A DNA stretch of 64,000 bases from Streptomyces sp. NBC_01775 (GTDB lineage: Bacteria > Actinomycetota > Actinomycetes > Streptomycetales > Streptomycetaceae). A model generated the notes under the pieces. That model was not told the DNA's origin. It did not search any database and was given only the letters and a program-made list of their open reading frames with translations. The stretch's first letter is position 1; each line of letters begins with the position of its first letter. Positions 43,154-52,648 of the stretch are shown in pieces. The stretch spans positions 6,386,001 through 6,450,000 of the forward strand of contig NZ_CP109104.1 of assembly GCF_035917675.1 (NCBI RefSeq), given 5' to 3'. A program made the position numbers and the translations under genes.

Positions 43154-43549
43154 TCAGGAGGTGGGCGCGAACAGGTCGATGCCGTTGCCGTCCGGGTCCA
43201 GGACGACGGCGTAGCGCTGCCCCCAGTCCGCGTTCCAGGGCGACATGTGGCCCTCGTACCCGGCCTCGGTCAGCTCGCCGTAGACCTTGTCGACCTCGGC
43301 GGGGGAGTCGCACAGGAAGGCCAGCCCGATCCGCCCCGCGCCGCGCGGCGGGGGCGTCCAGTCGGGCGCGAAGGAGCGCACGGTCTCCTCGGTGTCCCAG
43401 GCGATCCGCACGCCGCCGGGCGTGGTGGCCTCGACGTGGGGCTGGTCGTCGGACCCGGCGGGGATGTCCAGGCCCAGACGCCGGTAGAAGGTGAGGGTCG
43501 CGGCCATGTCCGAGGTGACCATGCCGATGAGGTCGAATCGAGGTGTCAT
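43154..43549 (-). CDS. VOC-family protein
   Basis: 131 residues. RFDLIGMVTSDMAATLTFYRR is the opening VOC strand and helix. DWTPPPRGAGRIGLAFLCDS and MSPWNADWGQRYAVVLDPDG complete the second half, ending GNGIDLF. Likely metal or ligand binding, similar to glyoxalase/bleomycin-resistance proteins; the substrate is unknown. Divergent from cutA. Confidence 0.9.
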   Translation of the reverse strand: MTPRFDLIGMVTSDMAATLTFYRRLGLDIPAGSDDQPHVEATTPGGVRIAWDTEETVRSFAPDWTPPPRGAGRIGLAFLCDSPAEVDKVYGELTEAGYEGHMSPWNADWGQRYAVVLDPDGNGIDLFAPTS

Positions 43550-43635
43550 ACCCGCACGTTAGGCCGCGTCCGCCGCCGTGGTCTTGAACGAATCGGACGT
43601 GCCGCACCGGCGCCGGGCACGGATACGGTGGATCC

Positions 43636-44001
43636 ATGGCCGAGATTGTGACCGTCTTGACGACCACCGGTTCCGAGGAGCGGGCCCGTGCGCTGGCCTC
43701 GGGCGCCGTCGAACGCCGCCTGGCGGCCTGTGCGCAGCTCAACGGGCCCGTCACGTCGGTGTACCGCTGGGAGGGCGCGATCCAGACCGATCCGGAGTGG
43801 CAGGTGCTGCTGAAGACGAGCGCGGCACGCTACGCCGCGCTGGAGTCGTATCTGCGCGAGGCACACGACTACGACGTGCCCGAGATCATAGCCACCCCCG
43901 TCACGCACGGCAGCGCGGACTACCTGGCGTGGGTGGAGGCGGAGACGGATCCGGGGGCGGCGACGGCGGCAGGCGGGGAGTCGGAGACGGAGACGGTCTG
44001 A
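43636..44001 (+). CDS. cutA: CutA-type divalent-cation tolerance protein
   Basis: 121 residues: ERRLAACAQLNGPVTSVYRW and LLKTSAARYAALESYLREAHDYDVPEI (in parts) are the CutA1 signatures, and PEIIATPVTHGSADYLAWV is the conserved C-terminus. CutA forms stable trimers and is linked to copper tolerance in bacteria, but its biochemical role is not settled. The last 20 residues, rich in Thr/Glu, are not conserved. Confidence 0.95.
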   Translation: MAEIVTVLTTTGSEERARALASGAVERRLAACAQLNGPVTSVYRWEGAIQTDPEWQVLLKTSAARYAALESYLREAHDYDVPEIIATPVTHGSADYLAWVEAETDPGAATAAGGESETETV

Positions 44002-44102
44002 GCGGGGCCGGGGTCTCCCGGGCCCCCGCTGCCGGGCCCGTGGGCCCACGGCCGTCACTCCCGCGCAACGGAGCGGCAACCGGCAGCCCGCACACTCGGT
44101 GC

Positions 44103-44333
44103 ATGACGGTCTCGACCGCACAGCCCGCCCTCCCGCTCCCGAGCCCCGGCCCCGTCCCCCAGGACCCCGCCCGCGACCGCACGGCGCCACCCGCGACCCC
44201 GCCGGGCCCCGCGGCCCTCCCCCTCACCACCGGGCAGCTCATCACCCGCTTCGCCGCGCAGCTCAGCGACCAGCTCAGCACCGTCCGCCCGCCCCGAACG
44301 GGCCCGCCGCCGCCCACCGTCCCCCCGGGCTGA
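44103..44333 (+). CDS. Small proline-rich hypothetical protein
   Basis: 76 residues between cutA and dgt. The ends are Pro-rich, and the middle LPLTTGQLITRFAAQLSDQLSTV could form an amphipathic helix. There is no clear ribosome site, so it may not be a gene. Codon bias is like the neighbours. Confidence 0.35.
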   Translation: MTVSTAQPALPLPSPGPVPQDPARDRTAPPATPPGPAALPLTTGQLITRFAAQLSDQLSTVRPPRTGPPPPTVPPG

Positions 44334-44459
44334 CGCCCCCCGGACCCTGCCGGGCCGCACTCCGGAAGCCCCCCGGAAGCCTCCCGGAGCCCCCCGGAAA
44401 GCACACCTGGAAAGAGCCGCGACGTCACTCCGCGCGCTCCCTCCGGTTACCGTCGGCGT

Positions 44460-45797
44460 ATGCACCGCACGTACGGCACACCCGCACCGGACGCCGCGGA
44501 CGGCCCGCCCGGCCCCTGCTACGCGCCCTCCGACAGCGAGCGCTGGGTGCCCGAGCCGGACAAGCGCCCTGGTCGTACGGCCTTTCAGCGCGATCGCGCC
44601 CGCGTGCTGCACTCGGCGGCGCTGCGCCGCCTCGCGGGCAAGACGCAGGTCGTCGCGCCCGGCTCCAGCAGCCCCGCCTGGGATGCCACCCCGCGCACCC
44701 GGCTGACCCATTCCCTCGAATGCGCCCAGGTCGGCCGCGAGCTGGGCGCTGCCCTGGGCTGCGACCCGGACCTGGTCGAGACGGCCTGCCTCGCGCACGA
44801 TCTGGGGCACCCGCCGTTCGGGCACAACGGGGAGGCCGCGCTCAGCGACATCGCCGCTCCGGCCGGCGGCTTCGAGGGGAACGCGCAGTCGCTGCGGCTG
44901 CTGACCCGGCTGGAGCCCAAGCGCTTCTCGTCCGAGCCCGGCGCCCAGGCCCACGTCGGGCTCAACCTGACGCGGGCCGCGCTGGACGCCGCCACGAAGT
45001 ACCCCTGGCGGCGCGGCGAGCGTCCCGGCGACCCGGACTCCCCGAAGTTCGGGGTCTACGAGGAGGACCTGCCCGTCTTCCACTGGCTGCGCGCCGGCGC
45101 CCCCGAGGGACGTCGCTGCTTCGAGGCGCAGGTCATGGACTGGTCCGACGATGTGGCCTACTCCGTGCACGACGTCGAGGACGGCATACGCGCCGGCCAC
45201 CTCGACCCCGGGCTGCTGCTCTCCCCGCCCGAGCGGAGGGACGTGTTCGCCGTGGCCGCCGCGCGCTACGCGCCCGGCGCGAGCGAGGGCGAGCTGTCCG
45301 CCGCGCTCGACCGGCTGCTGGCCCAGGACTGGTGGCCGCACTTCCACGACGGCTCGGCGCTGGCCCAGGCCCGGCTCAAGGACGCCTCCAGCCAGCTCAT
45401 CGGCCGCTTCTGCCTGGCCGCCGAGGCCGCGACGCGCGCCGCGTACGGCGCCGGGCGGCTGACACGCTACGCGGCGGAGCTGATCGTGCCCGAGGACGCC
45501 CGGCTGGAGTGCGCCGTCCTCAAGGCGGTGGCCGACCGCTACGTCATGCAGCGGCCCGATCTGGAGCGGCTGCGGGCCGAGCAGCGGGTGGTCATCGCGG
45601 AGCTGGCCGAGGCTCTGCTCGCGCGGGCGCCCGAAGGGCTCGACCCGCAGTACGCGGCCTTGTACGCCGAGGCGGAGCCGGGCGCCGGGAGCGAGCGGGA
45701 GGGGGCGGCGGCCCGGCTGCGCGTGGTCGTCGACCAGATCTCGTCGCTGACCGACGTCTCGGCCCGCTCCTTGCACAGGGCGCTGACGACGCCGTGA
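44460..45797 (+). CDS. dgt: Deoxyguanosinetriphosphate triphosphohydrolase (HD domain)
   Basis: 445 residues. The HD metal site is visible: His84 in [14 protein letters not shown], His113-Asp114 in [16 protein letters not shown], with the later Asp in [14 protein letters not shown] (about 226). [22 protein letters not shown] is the conserved N-terminus. The enzyme hydrolyses dGTP (or other dNTPs) to the nucleoside and triphosphate. Position next to dnaG and hrdA agrees with Streptomyces gene order as I recall it. Confidence 0.95.
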   Translation: MHRTYGTPAPDAADGPPGPCYAPSDSERWVPEPDKRPGRTAFQRDRARVLHSAALRRLAGKTQVVAPGSSSPAWDATPRTRLTHSLECAQVGRELGAALGCDPDLVETACLAHDLGHPPFGHNGEAALSDIAAPAGGFEGNAQSLRLLTRLEPKRFSSEPGAQAHVGLNLTRAALDAATKYPWRRGERPGDPDSPKFGVYEEDLPVFHWLRAGAPEGRRCFEAQVMDWSDDVAYSVHDVEDGIRAGHLDPGLLLSPPERRDVFAVAAARYAPGASEGELSAALDRLLAQDWWPHFHDGSALAQARLKDASSQLIGRFCLAAEAATRAAYGAGRLTRYAAELIVPEDARLECAVLKAVADRYVMQRPDLERLRAEQRVVIAELAEALLARAPEGLDPQYAALYAEAEPGAGSEREGAAARLRVVVDQISSLTDVSARSLHRALTTP

Positions 45798-46040
45798 GCA
45801 CCGCGCCCGCGAGGCCGCCGCACGGGCGGGCCCGCAGCCAGAAACGCCCGGCCGCGGCGTGTGCGGCGGTGCCGCGCCGCGCCGGGGACGCGTCGCGGAA
45901 CCCGCCGCGGCGCGCGCACGTCCCTTCTTCCCCTCCCTCTTCCCGCGCCCGCACCGATGCGGGACGCTCACCTGTGGACGACGGGGGGAACCGCACGAAA
46001 GCACGGCCCACAGGGGGCAGCGTCATCGAGGAGGCTTCAA

Positions 46041-47348
46041 GTGGTCGACGCACACCGTACGTTCGTCATCGTCGGAGGGGGACTGGCGGGGGCGAAAGCC
46101 GCCGAGACCCTGCGCGCGGAGGGCTTCACCGGCCGCGTCATCCTGATCGGCGACGAGCGCGACCATCCCTATGAGCGCCCCCCGCTCTCCAAGGGCTATC
46201 TCACCGGTTCGGACGAACGCGACAGCGTCTTCGTGCACGAGCCCGCCTGGTACGCGGGCGCCGACATCGAGCTGCACCTGGGGCAGCCGGCCGTGCAGCT
46301 CGACCGCGAGAACAAGTCGGTCCGCCTGGGCGACGGCACCCGCGTCCACTACGACAAGCTGCTGTTGGCCACCGGCGCCGAGCCGCGCCGGCTGGAGGTG
46401 CCCGGCACGGACCTGGCCGGGGTCCACCACCTGCGCCGCCTCGCGCACGCCGACCGGCTGCGCGGGGTGCTCTCGGCGCTCGGCCAGGAGAACGGCCACC
46501 TGGTGATCGCGGGGGCCGGCTGGATCGGCCTGGAGGTGGCGGCGGCGGCGCGCTCGTACGGCGCCGAGGTCACCGTCGTCGAGCCCGAGCCCGCGCCGCT
46601 CCACACCGTTCTGGGGCCCGAGCTGGGCGCGCTCTTCGCCGACCTGCACCGCGAGCACGGCGTCCGCTTCCACTTCGGGGCGCGGCTGACCGAGATCGTC
46701 GGGGAGGGCGGGCTCGTCCACCACGTGCGCACGGACGACGGCGACGAGCACCCCGCCCACGACGTGCTCGCCGCCATCGGCGCGGCCCCCCGCACCGCGC
46801 TGGCCGAGGCCGCGGGGCTGGAGCTGGCGCCGGGGCCCGGCGGGGGCATCGCCGTGGACGCCGCGCTGCGCACCTCCGACCCGGACATCTACGCGGCCGG
46901 GGACGCCGCCGCCGTACAGCACCCGCTGCTGGGGGAGCGGCTGCGCGTGGAGCACTGGGCCAACGCGCTCAACGGAGGACCGGCCGCCGCCCGCTCGATG
47001 CTGGACCAGGACGTGTCCTACGACCGGGTGCCGTACTTCTTCTCCGACCAGTACGACCTGGGCATGGAGTACTCGGGCCACGCGCCGCCCGGCTCCTACG
47101 ACCAGGTGGTGTGCAGGGGCGATGTGGGCAAGCGCGAGTTCGTCGCCTTCTGGCTCCGGGACAACCGGGTGCTGGCCGGGCTGAACGCCAACATCTGGGA
47201 TGTGACGGGCCCCATCCAGGACCTGATCCGCTCCGGCGCCAGGGTCGATCCCCACGCGCTGGCCGACCCGGGTGTGCCGCTCGCGTCACTGGGCACCCCG
47301 GACGGTGCGGGAGCGGCGGACGCTCCGGGTGCAGCTGGAACAGCATGA
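46041..47348 (+). CDS. FAD-dependent ferredoxin-reductase-type oxidoreductase
   Basis: 435 residues. FAD binds at FVIVGGGLAGAKAAETLRAE (about 8-27), the NAD loop is LVIAGAGWIGLEVAAAARSY (about 154-173), and ALRTSDPDIYAAGDAAAV is the C-terminal FAD motif. This is the rubredoxin/ferredoxin reductase class that passes electrons from NAD(P)H to a small iron-sulfur protein, often for a P450 or dioxygenase; none lies nearby. GTG 46041 has GAGGAGG six bases upstream. Confidence 0.93.
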   Translation: MVDAHRTFVIVGGGLAGAKAAETLRAEGFTGRVILIGDERDHPYERPPLSKGYLTGSDERDSVFVHEPAWYAGADIELHLGQPAVQLDRENKSVRLGDGTRVHYDKLLLATGAEPRRLEVPGTDLAGVHHLRRLAHADRLRGVLSALGQENGHLVIAGAGWIGLEVAAAARSYGAEVTVVEPEPAPLHTVLGPELGALFADLHREHGVRFHFGARLTEIVGEGGLVHHVRTDDGDEHPAHDVLAAIGAAPRTALAEAAGLELAPGPGGGIAVDAALRTSDPDIYAAGDAAAVQHPLLGERLRVEHWANALNGGPAAARSMLDQDVSYDRVPYFFSDQYDLGMEYSGHAPPGSYDQVVCRGDVGKREFVAFWLRDNRVLAGLNANIWDVTGPIQDLIRSGARVDPHALADPGVPLASLGTPDGAGAADAPGAAGTA

Positions 47349-47484
47349 GTGGCCGCCGGTCCCGTGCGATGCCTGTGCGGTGATGCCCGCACGGGGCAAA
47401 CGGGATAAATTGCCTCAGAGTGCCGCGATGTCTGCGACGTATGCGGCGAGCTGACGCACGCGGCGAGCTAAGGACGAGTGAGCA

Positions 47485-49227
47485 ATGGCGAAGCAGACGG
47501 TTGCCGAGCAGTTCGTCGACACACTGGTGCGCTCCGGAGTCGAGCGCATGTACGGGGTGGTGGGCGACAGCCTGAACCCCATCGTCGACGCCATCCGGCG
47601 CAACTCGGCCATCGACTGGGTCCAGGTCCGGCACGAGGAGGCCGCGGCCTTCGCCGCCGGCGCCGAGGCCCAGCTCACCGGAAAGCTCGCCGCCTGCGCC
47701 GGCTCCTGCGGCCCCGGCAATTTGCACCTGATCAACGGGCTGTTCGACGCACACCGCTCCATGGCGTCGGTGCTGGCGCTGGCCTCGCACATCCCCAGCG
47801 GCGAGATCGGCACCAGCTTCTTCCAGGAGACCCACCCGGACCGGCTGTTCACCGAGTGCAGCCACTACAGCGAGCTGATCTCCAGCGAGCAGCAGATGCC
47901 CCGGGTGCTCCAGACGGCCATCCAGCACGCGGTCGGCCTCCAGGGCGTCAGCGTGGTCGCCCTCCCCGGCGACCTGGCCTCACAGCCCGCGCCCGACAGC
48001 CCCGAGGAGCACGCGCTGGTCGCCTCCCGCCCCCGGGTCCGCCCCGGGGACGCGGAGGTCGACGCGCTGGTGCGGATGATCGACGAGTCGGAGAAGGTCA
48101 CGCTCTTCTGCGGCGCGGGCACGGCGGGCGCGCACGAGGAGGTCATGGAGTTCGCCGAGCGGCTCAAGTCCCCGGTGGGCCACGCGCTGCGCGGCAAGGA
48201 ATGGATCCAGTACGACAACCCGTACGACGTGGGCATGAGCGGGCTGCTCGGCTACGGCGCCGCCTACGAGGCCACCCATGAGTGCGACCTGCTGATCCTG
48301 CTGGGCACGGACTTCCCGTACAACGCGTTCCTGCCCAAGAACTGCAAGATCGTCCAGGTCGATGTGCGCCCCGAGCACCTCGGCCGCCGCACCCAGCTCG
48401 ACCTGGCGGTCTGGGGCGACGTCCGCGAGACGCTGCGCTGCCTGACCCCGAGGGTGCAGGCCAAGACCAGCCGCAAGTTCCTCGACCGGATGCTCAAGAA
48501 GCATGCCGACGCGCTGGAGGGTGTCGTCAGCGCGTACACCCGCAAGGTCGAGAAGCACACGCCCATCCACCCCGAGTACGTCGCCTCCCTCCTGGACGAG
48601 GAAGCGGCCGACGACGCCGTCTTCACCGTCGACACCGGCATGTGCAACGTGTGGGCGGCCCGCTACCTGACGCCCAACGGGCGCCGCCGGGTGATCGGCT
48701 CCTTCAGCCACGGCTCCATGGCCAACGCGATGCCCCAGGCCATCGGCGCGCAGTTCATCGACCGGGACCGGCAGGTCATCTCCATGTCGGGCGACGGCGG
48801 CTTCGCCATGCTGATGGGCGACTTCCTCACGCTCGTGCAGTACGACCTGCCGGTCAAGGTCGTCCTGTTCAACAACTCCTCGCTCGGCATGGTCGAGCTG
48901 GAGATGATGGTCGACGGCATGCCCGCTTACGGGACGAACAACCGCAACCCGGACTTCGCGGCCCTGGCCCGGGCGGCCGGGGCGCACGCGGTGCGCGTCG
49001 AGAAGCCCAAGCACCTGCGCGGTGCCCTGCGGGAGGTGCTGGCGCACAAGGGGCCCGCGCTCATCGACGTGGTGACGGATCCCCACTCGCTCTCCCTCCC
49101 GCCGAAGATCACCCGCGAGCAGGTGAGCGGGTTCGCCCTGTCGGCCGGGAAGACCGTCCTGGCGGGCGGCGTGGGACGGATGGTGCAGATGGCCCGCTCG
49201 AACCTCCGGAACGTTCCGCGGCCGTAG
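47485..49227 (+). CDS. poxB: Pyruvate dehydrogenase (quinone)/pyruvate oxidase-type TPP enzyme
   Basis: 580 residues. The N-terminal domain has YGVVGDSLNPIVDAIRRNSA and the activating Glu in VRHEEAAAFAAGA, and the TPP-pyrophosphate motif is SMSGDGGFAMLMGDFLTLVQ to VLFNNSSLGM. It matches PoxB, which decarboxylates pyruvate to acetate and passes electrons to menaquinone at the membrane. The C-terminus ends without an obvious membrane-binding helix as in E. coli PoxB. Single gene. Confidence 0.92.
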   Translation: MAKQTVAEQFVDTLVRSGVERMYGVVGDSLNPIVDAIRRNSAIDWVQVRHEEAAAFAAGAEAQLTGKLAACAGSCGPGNLHLINGLFDAHRSMASVLALASHIPSGEIGTSFFQETHPDRLFTECSHYSELISSEQQMPRVLQTAIQHAVGLQGVSVVALPGDLASQPAPDSPEEHALVASRPRVRPGDAEVDALVRMIDESEKVTLFCGAGTAGAHEEVMEFAERLKSPVGHALRGKEWIQYDNPYDVGMSGLLGYGAAYEATHECDLLILLGTDFPYNAFLPKNCKIVQVDVRPEHLGRRTQLDLAVWGDVRETLRCLTPRVQAKTSRKFLDRMLKKHADALEGVVSAYTRKVEKHTPIHPEYVASLLDEEAADDAVFTVDTGMCNVWAARYLTPNGRRRVIGSFSHGSMANAMPQAIGAQFIDRDRQVISMSGDGGFAMLMGDFLTLVQYDLPVKVVLFNNSSLGMVELEMMVDGMPAYGTNNRNPDFAALARAAGAHAVRVEKPKHLRGALREVLAHKGPALIDVVTDPHSLSLPPKITREQVSGFALSAGKTVLAGGVGRMVQMARSNLRNVPRP

Positions 49228-49266
49228 GTGTTCCCTGACCCAGGGTGCCCCTGTCTGTGTGTCGTC

Positions 49267-49302
49267 GGGTGCGGGTGCGGGTGCGGGTGCGGGTGCGGGT
49301 GC
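49267..49302. repeat. Hexanucleotide repeat GGGTGC, six copies
   Basis: Six exact GGGTGC units occupy 49267-49302 in the poxB-dnaG gap, about 140 bp before the dnaG start. Farther on, 49345-49375, is a block (CCCCGCGCCCC TTCGGG) like the dispersed element at 8334. Confidence 0.9.
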
Positions 49303-49438
49303 GCTGTGGTTGCTCGCGCCCACGCGGCGGAGCCGCATATGACACAGCCCCGCGCCCCTTCGGGCCGCCCTCTCCGGGACGGAGACCGGGCGGGGGCTCC
49401 CGGGCGGGAGTGTCACCGCGGCGCCGTAGACTTCCATC

Positions 49439-52291
49439 GTGGCTGGCAGGATCAATGACGAGGACGTGAAGGCGGTAAGGGACGCGGTCCCGATCGACTC
49501 CGTCGTGTCCGAGTATCTCCAGCTGCGCAACGCCGGCGGCGGCAACCTCAAGGGCCTGTGCCCCTTCCACGACGAGAAGTCCCCCTCCTTCCACGTCAGC
49601 CCCAGCAAGGGCTTCTACCACTGCTTGGCAGGGGAGACGAGGGTGCTGACCTGGGAGGGCGTCAAGCCGATCCGGGAGCTCGCGGGAAGCACACACCGCA
49701 TCCTGACGCGCAGCGGGAACTGGTACGAGGCGCCCTTCCGCTCCTTCGGCGTGCAGCCGCTGATGAAGATCACGCTCGGACGGAACCACCAGACCAAGGT
49801 GATCCATGCGACACCGGAGCACCGGTGGTTCGTCTGGTCGGGCAAGAGCCGCTACAACGTACGCGAGTACGTGACGTCCGAACTCAAGCCGCAGCACCGG
49901 CTCAGCTACGTCTTCCCCGGCTCCCGCGTCCAGCGCACCACACCGTCCCCCTTCGGTATCGCGCACGGGATCACCTACGGTGACGGCACCGTGAACGGCA
50001 CGGGCTCCGTGGCGCAGCTCGACCCCGTCAAGGACGCCGAGCTGCTGAAGTACTTTCCCAACAGCGAGCAGGCGCACAGCGAGCGCCAGATCGTGATCCA
50101 TCACCTGCCGAGGTTCTTCAAGTCGCTCCCGCCTCTCGACGAGTCGGTCTCGTATCTCTACGGCTGGCTCGCGGGCTACGTCGCCGCTGACGGTCACGTC
50201 TCCAAGGACGGGACGGTCATGCTCAACTGCGCGGAACGGGAGACGCTGGAGTTCGTCCGCGCGGTGTGCACACGGCTAGGGATCGGCACCTACGGCATCA
50301 CAGAGCAGGTCCGCGAGGGCTTTCCCGGGCGGGAGCCCAGTTCTCTGTTTCGCGTTCACTTCATCAACGAGGACCTGACAGAGGAATTCTTCCTCCATTC
50401 CGGTCACCGGAAGCGGTTCGCCGACGCGAAAAAGAGCTTCGCCCGCCGTGGCTGGGTGGTGAAGTCCGTCGAGGAGACGGACCGTGTGGAGGAGGTCTTC
50501 TGCGCCACAGTCGAGCAGGGCGCGGCCTTCGTGCTGGAGGACAACATCCTCACGGGTAACTGCTTCGGCTGCCAGGAAGGCGGGGACACTCTCGACTTCG
50601 TGATGAAGGTCGACCACCTGTCGTTCTCCGAGTCCGTCGAGCGGCTCGCGGCCCGCGCCGGGATCACCTTGCGCTACGAGGAGGGCGGGTACGGCCGCGC
50701 CTCCCAGCAGGGCGAGCGCACCCGTCTGGTGGAGGCGCACAAGGTCGCCGCGCGCTTCTACACCGAGCAGCTCGACGGGCCCGAGGCCGAGGTCGGGCGG
50801 CGCTTCCTGGCGGAGCGGGGCTTCGACCAGGCGGCGGCGCTGCACTTCGGCGTCGGCTACGCGCCGGCCGGCTGGGACCACCTGGTGCGGTATCTGCGCG
50901 GGCAGGGCTTCAGCGACAAGGAGCTGACGCTCTCGGGCCTGGCCCAGGAGGCGCGCAACGGCCGCCCGATCGACCGCTTCCGCGGCAGGCTGATGTGGCC
51001 CATCCGCGACATCACCGGCGATGTGGTCGGCTTCGGTGCCCGCAAGCTGCGCGAGGACGACCAGGGGCCGAAGTATCTGAACACCCCCGAGACGCCCATC
51101 TACCGCAAGTCCCAGGTGCTGTACGGCATCGACCTGGCCAAACGCGAGATCGCCAAGGCCAACCGCGCGGTCGTGGTCGAGGGCTACACCGATGTCATGG
51201 CCTGTCACCTCGCGGGGGTCCCCACCGCCATCGCCACCTGCGGCACCGCCTTCGGCGGCGAGCACGTGAAGATCCTGCGCCGGGTGCTGATGGACAACAG
51301 CCAGTCGGAGGTCGTCTTCACCTTCGACGGGGACGCGGCCGGGCAGAAGGCCGCGCTGCGCGCCTTCGAGGACGACCAGAAGTTCGCCGCGCGCACCTCC
51401 ATCGCCATCACCCCCGGCGGAATGGACCCCTGCGACCTGCGCCTGGCACAGGGCGACGACGCCGTGGGCAAGGTCGTCGAGAGCCGCGCGCCGCTCTTCC
51501 GGTTCGCGATGCGCTCGATCGTGGACCGGCACAACCTCGATACGGCGGGCGGCCGTTCGGAGGCGCTGGAGGAGGCGGCCCCCGTCATCGCCCAGATCAA
51601 GGACGGCGGCGTCCAGCACGAGAGCGCCGTCGAGCTGGCCGGGCTGCTGGGCATCGTGGACGAGCAGTTCGTGGTGCGCCGCGTCGGACAGCTCGCCCGG
51701 TGGGCGCGTGAGCGCGGCCACGCCCCCGCGCGGGGAGAGCGCGGGCCGCGCACGGCTGAGCACCCGGCGGCCCAGGCGCCCCCGCCGCCGCGCGGACCCG
51801 ACCTGAACCTGCGCAGCCCCGCGCACCGAGTCGAGCGCGAGCTGCTCAAGCTGGCGCTCCAGCGCCCCGAGCTGGTCTCGCCCGCCTTCGACGCCTACGG
51901 CGCCGACGAGTTCACGGCCCCGCCTTACGCCGTCGTGCGCCAGGCCGTCGAGGCCGCGGGCGGCGCCGAGTCGGGCGCCGGCGACAGCGGCTACATCGCC
52001 CGGGTGCGCGAGGCGGCGCCGGACGACGGGGTGCGCTCCCTGGTGACGGAGCTGGCCGTCGAGCCGCTGCGCAGCGCCCGCAACCGCGACCCCGACGAGG
52101 CGTACGCGGGCGAGCAGTTGGTCGCCGTGCGCCGCGCCGCCGTCAACGCCCGCATCTCCGACCTGGAGGGCGCGGCCCGCCGCCTGGAGGCCCGCCAGGA
52201 CGTCGAGCAGTCGGCCGCCGTACGCCGGCAGATCTGGACGCTCCAGCAGTACGGCATCGCGCTGCGCGAGCGCGGCGCGGCAGCGCTCTGA
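49439..52291 (+). CDS. dnaG: DNA primase DnaG, interrupted by an in-frame intein
   Basis: The frame encodes 950 residues, of which 62-374 are intein; the mature primase is about 637, as usual for Streptomyces. The CHC2 zinc finger uses Cys41 and His44 (LCPFHDEKS), and its second pair is reconstituted at the splice site (FYH joined to CFGCQEGGD). The TOPRIM core has VVVEGYTDVMACHLAG and FTFDGDAAGQKAALRAF, and GGMDPCDLR follows. A C-terminal DnaB-binding helical region ends the protein. It makes RNA primers for replication. The GTG start 49439 has a weak ribosome site. Growth should require splicing, since the only dnaG visible is interrupted. Confidence 0.95.
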   Translation: MAGRINDEDVKAVRDAVPIDSVVSEYLQLRNAGGGNLKGLCPFHDEKSPSFHVSPSKGFYHCLAGETRVLTWEGVKPIRELAGSTHRILTRSGNWYEAPFRSFGVQPLMKITLGRNHQTKVIHATPEHRWFVWSGKSRYNVREYVTSELKPQHRLSYVFPGSRVQRTTPSPFGIAHGITYGDGTVNGTGSVAQLDPVKDAELLKYFPNSEQAHSERQIVIHHLPRFFKSLPPLDESVSYLYGWLAGYVAADGHVSKDGTVMLNCAERETLEFVRAVCTRLGIGTYGITEQVREGFPGREPSSLFRVHFINEDLTEEFFLHSGHRKRFADAKKSFARRGWVVKSVEETDRVEEVFCATVEQGAAFVLEDNILTGNCFGCQEGGDTLDFVMKVDHLSFSESVERLAARAGITLRYEEGGYGRASQQGERTRLVEAHKVAARFYTEQLDGPEAEVGRRFLAERGFDQAAALHFGVGYAPAGWDHLVRYLRGQGFSDKELTLSGLAQEARNGRPIDRFRGRLMWPIRDITGDVVGFGARKLREDDQGPKYLNTPETPIYRKSQVLYGIDLAKREIAKANRAVVVEGYTDVMACHLAGVPTAIATCGTAFGGEHVKILRRVLMDNSQSEVVFTFDGDAAGQKAALRAFEDDQKFAARTSIAITPGGMDPCDLRLAQGDDAVGKVVESRAPLFRFAMRSIVDRHNLDTAGGRSEALEEAAPVIAQIKDGGVQHESAVELAGLLGIVDEQFVVRRVGQLARWARERGHAPARGERGPRTAEHPAAQAPPPPRGPDLNLRSPAHRVERELLKLALQRPELVSPAFDAYGADEFTAPPYAVVRQAVEAAGGAESGAGDSGYIARVREAAPDDGVRSLVTELAVEPLRSARNRDPDEAYAGEQLVAVRRAAVNARISDLEGAARRLEARQDVEQSAAVRRQIWTLQQYGIALRERGAAAL
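49622..50560 (+). mobile_element. Intein with LAGLIDADG homing endonuclease in dnaG
   Basis: A 313-residue insertion in the DnaG zinc finger, starting with Cys (CLAGETRVLTWEGVK, block A) and ending in ILTGN. The next residue is Cys, the required +1 nucleophile. Block B is IHATPEHRW (about 61-69), and blocks F/G are EEVFCATVEQGAAFVLEDN then ILTGN. The penultimate residue is Gly rather than His. Two LAGLIDADG motifs are visible: FGIAHGITYGDG (111-122) and YGWLAGYVAADG (180-191), with acidic Asp121 and Asp190. Both endonuclease and splicing parts look intact, so the element may still home. Confidence 0.93.
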
Positions 52292-52648
52292 CGCGCCGGG
52301 TCGCGGCGCGAGGAGCCCCGGTGCGAGCCCCGGCAGGGCCCTGACGCGGCACTGCTGTCCCCGGCGTCACTCCTGTATCCGCTGCCACCCAGGTTCGTAA
52401 TGGGTCGTACGCGCTTAGTCACGTTCGGCGTAAAAACTGCCCGCACGACCCTCGTGGCGGGAGTGTGTCGTACTCCACACTGGTGGGCGGTGCCTGAGTC
52501 CTCGGAGCGGGGCGGTGCTGGCCAGGAGGGGCCGGAGTCCCCCGCGGATCCGCAGATTACGTACGGGATGGAGCGCGGCCCGGCCGCAGCCGTCCCCGTC
52601 TCGCACGTCGCCCCCGAACCGGCAGCGATCACACTGGAGGTCGCCCCC
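52292..52648. promoter_or_regulatory. 357-bp leader region before hrdA
   Basis: The gap between dnaG and the chosen hrdA start has no separate gene. It includes an open hrdA frame from 52400 and a short AT-richer block (GGCGTAAAAACTGCC, about 52428). I see no clear -35/-10 pair. Confidence 0.35.
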
